Assembly: GCA_965247175.1 (NCBI GenBank)
Contig: OZ252006.1
Span: 124,001 to 188,000 of the forward strand
Direction: 5' to 3'
DNA length: 64,000 bases
Source: JANQMX01 sp965247175
GTDB lineage: Bacteria; Pseudomonadota; Alphaproteobacteria; Kiloniellales; DSM-21159
The notes below the pieces were generated by a model that saw only the letters and a program-made list of their open reading frames with translations, did no database searches and was not told where the DNA came from. Below, piece by piece: positions 34,017-43,600 of the stretch (its first letter is position 1; every line of letters begins with the position of its first letter). The translations under genes and the position numbers were made by a program.

Positions 34017-34958
34017 ATGCTCGATAATCTCTCCGTTGCGGCCCGCTATACCGTGGTCGGCGCCTGTCTGTGGCTGCCCCAGGAGCGGCAGAGGTCGATC
34101 GAACGCTGGCTGCGAGGGCGGGAGGAGTTCTCCAAGACCCGTCGGGCGGACTTCGTCTTGATGTCCTTCGGCAAGAGCGGGCGGACCTGGCTCAGAGTGA
34201 TGCTCTCCCGTGTCTTCCAGCAGCTTGCGGGCACCGGCAGCGACACCATGCTGGAGTTCGACAACTTCAAGCGGCGCGACCCGACGCTTCCCAGCCTTTT
34301 CTTCACCCACGGCAACTATCTGCGGGACTACACCGGGCATTGGGATAGCAAGGCCGACTTTTACGACAAGAAGGTCGTTCTCCTTGTGCGCGACCCGCGC
34401 GACGTGGCGGTCTCTCAGTATTTCCAATGGAAATACCGCATGCTGCCGCGAAAGAAGATGCTCAACCGCTATCCGTCACACGGCACTGACGTTGAGCTCT
34501 TCGATTTCGTCATGTCGGCTGATGCCGGACTGCCGGTGGTCCTAGACTTCTTCGAGATCTGGCAGCAGGAGCTGCCGAAGGTGAAGGACTCGCTGGTCGT
34601 CCGCTACGAGGACATGCGGAGCGACCCCGGGCAGGAGTTATCGCGCGTTCTCGCGTTTTTCGGCTTGCCCTTCACCGAGGCGCACGTCGAGGAAGCGGTC
34701 GCCTTTGCTTCCTACGACAACATGAAGCGCCTGGAGCAAGACCGGGTGTTCAGCGGCCATGGCCAGCGGCTGTTGCCCGGAAACAAGGCCAACCCCGATT
34801 CCTACAAAGTTCGGCGGGCGAAGGTCGGCGGCTACCGCGACTACTTCGATGACGACCAGCTTGCCGCCATCGACGCCTTGATGGCCGAGCGTCCCGGGCC
34901 GCTGTTCGGTTATCTTCCGGAAGCCGAACCTGAGGCCTCGGCCCGCAGCGTCGGCTAG
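34017..34958 (+). CDS. PAPS-dependent sulfotransferase (Sulfotransfer_1 family), copy 1
   Basis: The protein (313 residues) transfers sulfate from PAPS to an acceptor hydroxyl or amine. The 5'-phosphosulfate-binding loop is S50-F-G-K-S-G-R-T-W-L59. The 3'-phosphate-binding segment is LLVRDPRDVAVSQY. The C-terminal motif YKVRRAKVGGYRDYF corresponds to the RKGxxGDWKNxF region of cytosolic-type sulfotransferases. Two paralogues lie to the right on the opposite strand. The stop overlaps the convergent ELM1-family stop, sharing the bases CTAG. Start at 34017 (ATG) or 34008 (GTG) cannot be separated because neither has a clear ribosome site. Confidence 0.87.
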   Translation: MLDNLSVAARYTVVGACLWLPQERQRSIERWLRGREEFSKTRRADFVLMSFGKSGRTWLRVMLSRVFQQLAGTGSDTMLEFDNFKRRDPTLPSLFFTHGNYLRDYTGHWDSKADFYDKKVVLLVRDPRDVAVSQYFQWKYRMLPRKKMLNRYPSHGTDVELFDFVMSADAGLPVVLDFFEIWQQELPKVKDSLVVRYEDMRSDPGQELSRVLAFFGLPFTEAHVEEAVAFASYDNMKRLEQDRVFSGHGQRLLPGNKANPDSYKVRRAKVGGYRDYFDDDQLAAIDALMAERPGPLFGYLPEAEPEASARSVG

Positions 34959-36094
34959 CCCACCTCCATCAGTGCCTTGATACGCGCGACCGCGGCGGGA
35001 ACGTCGTCCGGCAACGCGCCAGGTTTGTCGGTGAAGGGCTGTCCGGCCGGCACGGCCAGACCACGATCGAAGAGCAACTGGTAGAAGGCGTCGAAGTTGC
35101 GCGTCGGGTTGATGAGGTGTGCGCGATACAGTGTTCTGGCGAACAGGTGCCGCAGGCCGCTCCCGGCCGGCGCGCAAACCCAGCGGATGAAGTTGCGGCG
35201 ATACTGATCGATGGTGCCGATCGCCCCCAGGGTCACCGGCAGGATAGCAAGCGGCTTCTTGAGCTGCGCCACCTCCACGGCCATGGAGATGCTGTCGGCG
35301 GTCACGACAAAGCCGTCGGCGTTCGCGAGAAGGCCCTGGTAGGGATTGTCGGTGGCCTCGGCTGACCAAGTGAAGAGCTTCGCCTCTTTCGGCAGGCGGG
35401 CCCTGAGCGCTTCGGCGACTTTGGCCGGAGTGCGGCGGCTGGTGGTGACGTAGGGGGTGCCGCCCTGCTTTTCGACGATGTCGCGGCAGACTTGGAGCAG
35501 CCGCTCGATCATCTGGTCCTTGTAGACGAAAGGCCGGGTTGGGCCACCGACCAGCACGCCGATCAGCGGCCTCGGCAGCGCCTCCAAGCGCGCCTTCCAG
35601 AGCGCGCCCTGCTCGGCGATCTTGCCTTCGTCGACCCGCATCAGCGGCAGCGTCACTGTTGTCAGGTTGGGGTAGGGGGCGATCGCGTTCTCCTGGCTGG
35701 AGACGATGAGATCGAACCACTGCAGCCGGCCGGAGGGTTTGCCGACCACGACGATCTTGGTTTTGCCGCCCGACTGTTCGCGGATCCAGAGCGCCACCAT
35801 GGTCGGTCGCCGGCCGACTGTGATGATGAGATCCGGCCAGGGCGGCTTCAGCTCGTCGGACTCGGCCGGATCGATGTGGTGCAGCGAGGCTTTGACCCGC
35901 GGCTTGCCGTAGACATAGGGCGCGCGCATGGCGAAGTACTTGCGCTCGCAGGCCCAGCCAAGCGCCTCGGCCAGAACTTCGACCTGTCCATTGTCGCCGC
36001 GCTTCTCGCTCAGCAGCAGCCAGACGCTAGGCTGGCCGGGTTGGGCGACGCTTGATTCGTTTCGATCGCTTGGGGCGAGGGCGTTCTCGGGCAA
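34955..36094 (-). CDS. ELM1-family (DUF1022) protein, glycosyltransferase-like fold
   Basis: The protein has about 379 residues and matches the mitochondrial-fission ELM1 family, seen in the blocks SEKRGDNGQVEVLAEALGW, ITVGRRPTMVALW, LIGVLVGGPTR and TADSISMAVEV. In bacteria the family is predicted to bind nucleotide sugars like GT-B glycosyltransferases, and its genes cluster with lipopolysaccharide genes. No ATG stands near the start of the family domain. A TTG at 36094, two bases after the sulfotransferase stop and preceded by GGCGGGA, is the best start. The frame is open to 36544 but that part overlaps the sulfotransferase gene. Confidence 0.75.
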   Translation of the reverse strand: MPENALAPSDRNESSVAQPGQPSVWLLLSEKRGDNGQVEVLAEALGWACERKYFAMRAPYVYGKPRVKASLHHIDPAESDELKPPWPDLIITVGRRPTMVALWIREQSGGKTKIVVVGKPSGRLQWFDLIVSSQENAIAPYPNLTTVTLPLMRVDEGKIAEQGALWKARLEALPRPLIGVLVGGPTRPFVYKDQMIERLLQVCRDIVEKQGGTPYVTTSRRTPAKVAEALRARLPKEAKLFTWSAEATDNPYQGLLANADGFVVTADSISMAVEVAQLKKPLAILPVTLGAIGTIDQYRRNFIRWVCAPAGSGLRHLFARTLYRAHLINPTRNFDAFYQLLFDRGLAVPAGQPFTDKPGALPDDVPAAVARIKALMEVG

Positions 36095-36096
36095 GC

Positions 36097-37077
36097 TTAT
36101 CCCGCCGACTGGCTTCTCGGCTCCTCCACTGGGGTGTAGCCCAGGGTGGGGGACAGACGCTCGGCCATCAAGCCTTCCAGCTCGGCGATCTGCTCTGGTG
36201 TGAAGTAGTCGCGATAGCCGCCGACCTTGGCGCGGCGCACCTTGAAGGAGTTCGGGTCGCTGGCGTTGCGCCGCGTCAGGCCGCCTTGTTTGAAGAAGCC
36301 CTCGCTCTCCAGCTTGCGCAGGTGATCGAAGGAGCCGAAGCGCACGGCCTCCTGGATTTCCTCTGCGGTGACGGAAGGGTCGATGCGCGAGACGATGCGC
36401 ATCAACGTCTCTTCCGGCTTCGAGCGCAGCTCCTCGTACCGCATCAGCTCTGCGTCCTCCAACGCCTCGACGTTGCGCTCCCAGGCGTTGAGGTAGTCGA
36501 TCAGGAAGGGAAGACCGATGTCGCTGTGCCGCACGAAGTCCCACATGGAAACGGTATGGCGGTCGATCGGGTGTTCGATCGAGTGGTTGATCAGCTCCTG
36601 CTTGTGCTTGGACTGGCGCTTGGTGAACTGGAAGAACCAGGAGACGGCGATGTCGCAGGGATTGCGCGCCAGCATGACGATGGCCTTGTGGCGCAAGGGG
36701 TTGTCGGGCGCGCCGACGGCCAGCTTCTCACCCACCGCGCCCTCATAGCTGTAGACGCCGTTGGTTGCGGAGACCCGGGGCACGCCCGGGTGGCGCCGTG
36801 CCAGCTCGTCCGAGGTGATGATGACGTCGGCCGGCAGGCCGAAGCGCACCTGATAGACGCGCGAGATCATGGTGCGCAGCCAGGTGTTGCCGCTCTTGGG
36901 ATGGCCGATGATCAAGAGATCGGTGCGTTCGGCCTTGGCCAACTCCAGATCGGCCAGGAGCTTGCGGCGGCTGGCGACCCGCCAGGATGTCGGCAGCGGG
37001 GCGGTTGGTAGGAGCACCATCCACTTTTTCACGCCGTCACTGAGATTGAGCATTTGAAGGACCCGATCGAAGGTCAA
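36097..37077 (-). CDS. PAPS-dependent sulfotransferase, copy 2
   Basis: A 326-residue member of the Sulfotransfer_1 family. Its PAPS loop reads IIGHPKSGNTWLRTMISR (about residues 56-73), followed by VMLARNPCDIAVSWFFQF for the 3'-phosphate. Its C-terminus FKVRRAKVGGYRDYFTPEQ is nearly the same as in copy 1, so the two share ancestry despite differences in the middle. The length and absence of a signal peptide indicate a cytoplasmic enzyme acting on lipid-linked or soluble glycan before export. It is followed after two bases by the ELM1-family gene and preceded by a GT8-like gene with a 99-base gap. Confidence 0.87.
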   Translation of the reverse strand: MTFDRVLQMLNLSDGVKKWMVLLPTAPLPTSWRVASRRKLLADLELAKAERTDLLIIGHPKSGNTWLRTMISRVYQVRFGLPADVIITSDELARRHPGVPRVSATNGVYSYEGAVGEKLAVGAPDNPLRHKAIVMLARNPCDIAVSWFFQFTKRQSKHKQELINHSIEHPIDRHTVSMWDFVRHSDIGLPFLIDYLNAWERNVEALEDAELMRYEELRSKPEETLMRIVSRIDPSVTAEEIQEAVRFGSFDHLRKLESEGFFKQGGLTRRNASDPNSFKVRRAKVGGYRDYFTPEQIAELEGLMAERLSPTLGYTPVEEPRSQSAG

Positions 37078-37176
37078 AGTGAGGCAATTTTCGCGCGAAA
37101 CGCGTCAAATCGCGCGTGGCGTTAGCAAAAGCCGGGATAACTTGCAAACCAGCCGGGTTCGGCCGTGCCGCGAGAC

Positions 37177-38118
37177 TCAGCTCGCCGTTGCCAAGGGTGG
37201 GACCCCAGCGATGACGTCGAAGGCGTCCTTGCGGATGTGGCTCTGGGACATCTCGTTGCGCAGCAGCTCTTCGCTGACCACGCCGGCGTCCAAGCAGGCC
37301 CGGAGAAGCTGGAAGAAGTACTGCTCCTGCTTCGGGTCCGGGTGGCGCTTGTAGTGGCCCCGCATGCCATAGCGGCCGAAGACATCCTCGCGCTTGCGGC
37401 GCAGCCAGCTCAGCAGGCTGCCGGCCTTGAGCGGCGGGGTGTAGTCGACCTTGAGTCCGGTTTTCCACGGCTGGGTCACGCGCTTCGTGTTGTGCAGCAG
37501 CTTGGTCCGCTCGCCGAGGTGATCGAAGTCGTTCCACTCGTCCTCGAAGATCCCGATGGTCTCCGGATCCTCGCACTTCAACGAGATCCAATGCATGTAG
37601 TCCCGCTTGAAGTCGAACATCTCGTTGAACTCGGCCTCGCAGTCCCAGTGGGTCAGCTTGGCGCAGTCGAGCAGCATCACGCTGCTTGCGTATTCCTTCT
37701 TGCCCTTCCGCGCCCGGCACATCAGCGCCTTGCCGTCCATGTCGCGGGTCAGCAGCTCATAGATATCGCCGACAGCGAAGACATCCGGGTCGACCACGAC
37801 CGCGCGGCCCTGATAGCCCATCAGCTTCGGCGGCATGAAGCGAAGCGGCGTGAAGGACTGCAGGTCGTCGAACAGCCATTCCCGCTCCAGGCCGTTGCGC
37901 AGGTAGGTTTGGCCCTCCTTGGCGCGCAGGAAGGGATGGTCCTTGGTGTCGATGATGCGCACGTCGAAGGCATCGGGACTGGCGCTGTTGTGCTTCATCG
38001 AAAACTGGGAGACGAGCGCCCCGACCCACTGCTTGTGGTTGGTGTGGATGAACACGCAGGGCTTCGTTGCGCCATCTGCCGGGCCCGGCCCGGGCCCATT
38101 CTCCATGCCGTTCGTCAT
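37177..38118 (-). CDS. GT8-like glycosyltransferase
   Basis: The 313-residue protein is not closely matched to a named enzyme, but it has features of family 8 GT-A glycosyltransferases. These are VVVDPDVFAVGDIYELL with the metal-binding DxD, a later YASSVMLLDCAKL that corresponds to the acceptor-side motif, and LLHNTKRVTQPWKTG, which fits the C-terminal His metal ligand and KPWK motif. No signal peptide or membrane helix is seen. The ATG at 38118 has GAGGGAAAG directly upstream. It lies between two sulfotransferase genes on the same strand, so it probably builds the glycan that these modify. Confidence 0.62.
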   Translation of the reverse strand: MTNGMENGPGPGPADGATKPCVFIHTNHKQWVGALVSQFSMKHNSASPDAFDVRIIDTKDHPFLRAKEGQTYLRNGLEREWLFDDLQSFTPLRFMPPKLMGYQGRAVVVDPDVFAVGDIYELLTRDMDGKALMCRARKGKKEYASSVMLLDCAKLTHWDCEAEFNEMFDFKRDYMHWISLKCEDPETIGIFEDEWNDFDHLGERTKLLHNTKRVTQPWKTGLKVDYTPPLKAGSLLSWLRRKREDVFGRYGMRGHYKRHPDPKQEQYFFQLLRACLDAGVVSEELLRNEMSQSHIRKDAFDVIAGVPPLATAS

Positions 38119-38154
38119 CTTTCCCTCACTTCCTGTCAGATCGGCTGACCCAAA

Positions 38155-39135
38155 TCAGCCAGCCGTCGCCCGCTCGGCGGGCTCGGTCGTTTCCGTCGCC
38201 CCATAGCCGAAGTAGGGCGACAGGCGTGCCGCGACCTGTGCATCGATCTCGGCGCACTCTTCGTCGGTGAAGTAGTCCCGGTAGCCGCTGACCTTGCCGC
38301 GCCGGACCTTATAGCTGTTGGGGTTGCTGGCGTCGCGTGCCTGCATCCGGCCGCCACTCAAGCGGAACGTCTTGCCGCTCTCCAGTTTCTTCATGTTCTC
38401 GAAGTCGGCGAAAGTCACCGCCTCGCGCACCTCGGTTTCGCTCCCGGGCGTGCCGATGAAGTCCAGAATGCGCGCCAGGGTCGCTTCCGGCTCCGCGCGC
38501 AAGTCCTCGTAGCGCACCAGCAGCAGGTGCGACAGGCTCGGGATTGCCTCGGCCCAGCCGTTCAGGAAGTCGATGACCCGCGTCAGTCCAGCGTCGTGGT
38601 GCGCCACGAAGTCGAAGATCGCCACATCCTCACCCTCACCGGGGTAGCGGTTCAGCGTCTTCTTGTGCGGGCGCATTCGGTAGCGCCACTGGTGATACTG
38701 AGAAACGGCGACGTCGGCCGGGTGGCGGACCAGCAAGACCACTTTCTTATCGCGGTAGTCAGCCTTGCTGTCCCCGTGCGGCGAGTAGTCTTTCAGGTAG
38801 TTGTCGTGGGTGAAGAAGATCTTGGGAACGGCCGGCTCGACCAGGTTGAGATTGCTGAAGCTGATCAGGCAGTTCTCCGGAAGCCCGTGCTTGAGCTGGT
38901 AGACCCGCGAGAGCAGGACGCGGAGCCAGGTCCGTCCACTTTTGCCGAAGGACACCACCGCGCAGTCCGCCTGGCGCAAGGTCTGCAGCTGCTCGCGGCC
39001 GCGTAGCCGGCGCTGCAGGCGATGCTTCTTCGCCGGCGAGAGGAAGAAGAACAGGGTCAGGACCGCCTTGCGGGAGGCTTTCTTCCACAGGCTGCTCCAG
39101 ATCGGCTGGAGAAGGGCGAGGCGATGTTTCATCAA
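38155..39135 (-). CDS. PAPS-dependent sulfotransferase, copy 3
   Basis: A 326-residue sulfotransferase. The PAPS loop is VVSFGKSGRTWLRVLLSR, nearly identical to copy 1, with VVLLVRHPADVAVSQYHQW as the 3'-phosphate segment and YKVRRGKVSGYRDYFTDEE near the C-terminus. The N-terminal 40 residues are basic and somewhat hydrophobic, perhaps for membrane contact. It shares the acceptor-region pattern KKxLNRYP with copy 1, so copies 1 and 3 are closer to each other than to copy 2. It is followed 36 bases later by the GT8-like gene. Confidence 0.87.
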   Translation of the reverse strand: MMKHRLALLQPIWSSLWKKASRKAVLTLFFFLSPAKKHRLQRRLRGREQLQTLRQADCAVVSFGKSGRTWLRVLLSRVYQLKHGLPENCLISFSNLNLVEPAVPKIFFTHDNYLKDYSPHGDSKADYRDKKVVLLVRHPADVAVSQYHQWRYRMRPHKKTLNRYPGEGEDVAIFDFVAHHDAGLTRVIDFLNGWAEAIPSLSHLLLVRYEDLRAEPEATLARILDFIGTPGSETEVREAVTFADFENMKKLESGKTFRLSGGRMQARDASNPNSYKVRRGKVSGYRDYFTDEECAEIDAQVAARLSPYFGYGATETTEPAERATAG

Positions 39136-39252
39136 TGGTAAGCTCGGTTCCCCTGCTGTCCTGACAGACGATAACCCGATCAGTTGATGATCGGCCGCAG
39201 AGGCTTCAACCCATTCCCTTCAATCAGAATCGCCGCTTTTGCAAGACCTTCG

Positions 39253-40539
39253 TCAGCGCGACACTTCGTCAGATGGGGCCGCTTTGGTCGGGAACAGCAG
39301 CTTCGCGTAGGCCTCTGCCGCCCTTTCTATGGAAAAGTCGGCGGCGCGCGCCTTCAGCGCCTCGGCTGGGGGTGGGGACTCGAGGGTGGCCTTGATCGCG
39401 TCTGCCATGGCCGCCGCGTCGCCGACCGGGACCAAGCGGCCGTGGCGGCCGCCTTCCAGGATTTCCGAGGCGCCGCCGGGGCAATCCGTGCTGACCACTG
39501 GGCAGCCGCAGGCCAAGGCCTCGATCAGCACGTTGGGCAACCCCTCCCAGGCCGAGGAGAGCACGAAGACCTGCGCCCGGGCCAGATAGGCGAAGGGGTT
39601 GTCGACATGTCCTTGAAACGAGACATCGTCAGCAATTCCAAGGGTCTCTGCCTGCTTTCGCAGATCGTTTTCCAAGGGGCCGCTGCCGAGCAGGATAAGG
39701 CGACAGTCCCGGCGGCTACGCAGCTCACCGAAAGCCTTCAGAAGCGTCGGGAAGTCTTTCTGCGGCTTGAGTTTTCCAGCTGCCAGCACGACCGGCGTGG
39801 TGTCCTTTGGATCGAGCCAGGGGTGCGCCGGCGACTCTGCCGCCCGCTGCTTCACAGCCGCTAGATCGATTGGATTGAATATGCGGTGAATCCTGCTCTC
39901 CGGCAGCCCGGTTATCTCGGCAACATCCCGACGCAAGTCTTCCGCCGGCACGACCACCGCGTCGGCCCGCCGGAAGAGCCGCCGCATGGCGCCGGACATG
40001 GCGCGCATCCGCTTCGACTGCAGAGCCTTGGCCCCGGCGGAGATGTGGTTGCGCACGTTGGGGATGAAGCGCGTGCCCTGCTTGCCGAGGCAGGCCGCGA
40101 GCATCAGCGCGATGTTCGCATCGTTGAGGAACGAGAGAACCGTCACCGGCTGTTCATGCTTCAGATAGCGCCGAAGGGTGACGAGCGGCGGGCGTTCCTT
40201 CTCCGCCATGATGGCGCAGGCTTTGAAGTCGGCGAACCGCTGGCCGGACGTCAGGCCCGACAGCAGCTCCGCCGCCAGCGCCAGCCAGCAGGTGAACCAG
40301 GATAGCCGCTCCTGCCAGGCATTACCGCGCAGGAAATGGATGCGGACCTGCGGAGCTCGCCGCTGCAGGTCCGCGAGCAGTTCCCCTTCGCCATCCTCGA
40401 TCAAGAGGTCGACGCCCTTGCCCTCTTTGGCATAGGTCGTCAGCAGGTTGTAGATCACGCGCTCGGCGCCACGCCCGGCGGCGAGTGAGTTCACGTAAAT
40501 GGCGGGCCGGTGCGTCCCTCCGGCAGGGGAAGAGCTCAA
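39253..40539 (-). CDS. GT4 family glycosyltransferase
   Basis: A GT-B glycosyltransferase of about 428 residues. The N-terminal domain begins PAIYVNSLAAGRGAERV, and the nucleotide-sugar-binding C-terminal domain has VVLAAGKLKPQKDFPTLLKA, LLGSGPLENDL and the EX7E-type AWEGLPNVLIEALACGCPV. Substrate sugar is unknown. The TTG at 40539 is chosen because it has AGGAG five bases upstream and starts near the domain. The only in-frame ATG (40683) would overlap the divergent AsmA gene and adds a Pro-rich stretch. It is the first gene of the leftward sulfotransferase/glycosyltransferase run. Confidence 0.82.
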   Translation of the reverse strand: MSSSPAGGTHRPAIYVNSLAAGRGAERVIYNLLTTYAKEGKGVDLLIEDGEGELLADLQRRAPQVRIHFLRGNAWQERLSWFTCWLALAAELLSGLTSGQRFADFKACAIMAEKERPPLVTLRRYLKHEQPVTVLSFLNDANIALMLAACLGKQGTRFIPNVRNHISAGAKALQSKRMRAMSGAMRRLFRRADAVVVPAEDLRRDVAEITGLPESRIHRIFNPIDLAAVKQRAAESPAHPWLDPKDTTPVVLAAGKLKPQKDFPTLLKAFGELRSRRDCRLILLGSGPLENDLRKQAETLGIADDVSFQGHVDNPFAYLARAQVFVLSSAWEGLPNVLIEALACGCPVVSTDCPGGASEILEGGRHGRLVPVGDAAAMADAIKATLESPPPAEALKARAADFSIERAAEAYAKLLFPTKAAPSDEVSR

Positions 40540-40667
40540 GTCCGCTCCTCGTTCTTTTGGGCCATGCCGCCGCGGCGGTAGAGCGCTCCTCTTGCCGGCA
40601 ATTGGCAGCGAGGGCAAGTTTGGCTGGAGGGGCACTTCGGGGTTGCCCTTGGGGTCAGGCTGCGACT

Positions 40668-43600
40668 GTGCGACGGATAGCAAAAGTCTCTCTTTGGTGT
40701 CTTGCCGGGTTACTCGTCGTTCTATCAGCGGGCGGCATTTTCCTCGCGACAGCCGGTGACTCCTTCTATCGCTGGGCTCTCAAGCAGGCGGTCGAGGGCA
40801 ATATCGATCGTCAGATCGTGGTCGATGGCTCCTATAGCCTCGAGATGGGGCTCGAGCCCACGCTCATCGCAACCGACATCTGGATGGCGAATGCGCCTTG
40901 GGCCAGCGAGCCAGAGATGGCCAGGGCGCGGCGCATTGAAGTGCAGCTTGCATTGCTTCCTCTCTTTTCAGGCGTCGTCCGAGTGCCGCGGCTGGTTGTC
41001 GAGGGGCTCACCGTCGATCTGGAGACCTCGGAATCGGGAGAAGGCAACTGGGAGATCGCCGCCGGAGACCAAGCGGCGGGGACCGGCGATGGCGACGATC
41101 AAACCTCGGACAGCGGTTTCTACCCGATCGTCGAATTCTATGCGTTGAACGATATCTCCGTGACCTATCGCGACCGACACCGCGACGAGGACCTGGTGGT
41201 TGCCATCGATCAGCTTGTCAAAGAGGAGCGGGGCGCCGGAACCGGTGTGGACGTGTCCGGCGAGGGCAGTGTCAACGGAAGGCCCGTGCAGATTACCGGT
41301 GCCTACGGGTCCATCCAGGATGCGCTGCAGGCCGCCACGCCTTACCCCATCGCCCTGACGCTGCAATCGACGAGCGTGACGCTCGACGTGGATGGCACGA
41401 TCGCCAACCTTCCCGCGGCGGAGGGCGCCGACATTGTGGTCACCCTCAATACGCCCACCATCGAACGGGTGTTCGAGACGCTCAATCTCGACGTCCCGCT
41501 GACCGGCCGTGCCGACGCGGCTGCGCGACTGGTCGGCGACTTGGACGCCCTTGCGGTTGAGGACATCGTGGTGTCGCTTGTCGACCAAGCTGGCCAAGAG
41601 CTTCGCGCCTCTGGGCGCGTGGCGAACTTGAGCACCGGCGAGGGCATTGACCTGCAGGTTTCGGGAGCGCTCGGCTCCGAAGGCCTGGACTGGCTCGGTG
41701 CCGTTGAGCGGCCGTACCAGGAGGATGCCGAGGAAGACACGTCCCTCGATGTCTCCGCGCGGGTTACCGGCGATGCGGCTACGCCCCGGATTGAGGGCCT
41801 GCAAGCTCAGCTTCTATACGGTTCCGGCGTCCAAATGACCCTAGACGGAGAAGGCACGCTCGATCTAGCCGGAGGCGGATCGTCCGTCTCCCGCTTCCAG
41901 GCGACGGCATTCCTCTTCCTGCCGGACAAGACGCCGTTGGAACGGCTTCTCGAGAACCAGTTGCCGGAGCTAGGAGCGCTGCGCGCCAGCGCCGAGCTCG
42001 TCTGGGAGCAAAACGAGATCATCCTTCAATCCGGTGAACTGGATGCGGATGCCTTCGCCCAAGCCGAGGTAGACCTGAAGGGCCGTCTCGCGCGGTTCTC
42101 AGCCGAAGACTTCGCTTTCTCCTTCGAGCCGGATATCACGGTTTCGGCTCAGGCGGCGCAGACGCGGCCGCTCCTGGAACTCTACGACACCCTGGTCGCG
42201 GATGCGGCCGTTCAGTCGGAAGAGCCGTCGGCGGCCGACCAAGAGCCTGCTGCGGACCAGCAGCCGGCCACGGCGCTGAGCCAAGCCGAGCTGATCACGC
42301 GCATTCAAACCGGGCTCGCCCAGGCCGGACAGGACCCGGGCGCGGCCGACGGGAAGATGGGGCCGAAGACGCGGACTGCCATCGAGGGCTATCAGGCGGA
42401 GCACGGTCTGCCGGTCGATGGTCAAGCGTCGGCCTCGCTGCTCGCGCACATTGACGGCGTGCTCAGTCGGGAACAACCAACGTCCAACACTAACGCAGAC
42501 GCGCCGACTTCGTCTCGCCTGGCCGAGATTGTGCCAGAGCTGGGCCCCCTTGCTGCCAGTGTTCGCATCCTGCCTGACGGCGAGGGCTATAGGTTTGACG
42601 ACGTGGACCTCGCTCTTGGCGAAGAGGGCAATCCCCGCATCGGAGTGAGCGGGACACTGGGGACGCTTTATCCCGACCGCGAACCTCTGTCGGAGTCCAC
42701 TGCGCTGCAGGTCGACTTTTCGAGCCCGACCTTGGAGCCGTTTGCTGCGTTCCTGCCGGACGAGACGTCGTCCTTCAGCAACGTGACAGGTCGTTTCGAT
42801 CTTGGCGGCAATGTCGAGGCTCTTTCGGTCTCAAACTTGGAGACTTCCGCCGATGGGCCTAATGGCCTGACCGTCAGCGCAACCGGCGGTTTGGAACGCC
42901 TGACCTTCGGCGACGACGTTGCGCTGTCCGGCTTGTCTCTCGATCTGGATGCCCGTTCACCCACCACCGAGGCCGTGTCCACGCTTGCCGAGTTGGCGTT
43001 GCCGGAGCTGGGTCCAGTGCGAGCCAAGGCCAATTTGAAGGACCGCGGGCATCGATTTCTCCTGGACGGAATCGATGTTGCGGCAGGGCCCGACGGCAGC
43101 CCCGTTTTCCAGGTCAAAGGCACCATAGGCGACCTTGTCGCATTGCGCGCGCTATCGCTGGCCGGCGATTTCGATGTGCCGACGAAGGCGCTGATCGGAA
43201 CGGACGGCGACGGCGTCGCGCCGGGTTTCGGTCGCGTTCAAGGCAGCTTCGAGCTCTCCGACTCCGATGGCAGCATCGGCCTTGAGGCGATCAGCGCTGA
43301 GATCGATGGCACGTCGCTGTTTTCGCTCTCCATCAAGGGTGTGTTCGACGACATCAGGCAGCGCGATGAACTGTGGATGGAGGCGGCGCTCAGCGTCCCG
43401 GACTTGCCGCAGCTCGGCCGCGAGCTTGGGGTGAACTTGGACTCGCTCAGCAGTCTCGAATTCGATGGCCGGGCGTCCGGCAGCGACGAGCTGACGCGTG
43501 CCGACGGCAAGCTTCGACTGGGTGAGACGGATTTCATCGGCACCTTCTCTGGAACCTTGAAGGACGACAGGCCAATCCTGCAGGCGCAGCTGACGTCGCC

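Noticed and set aside
36095..36544. Extension of the ELM1-family frame upstream of 36094
   Set aside because: It would overlap the sulfotransferase gene in another frame and its sequence is Arg/Ala-rich with no family match.
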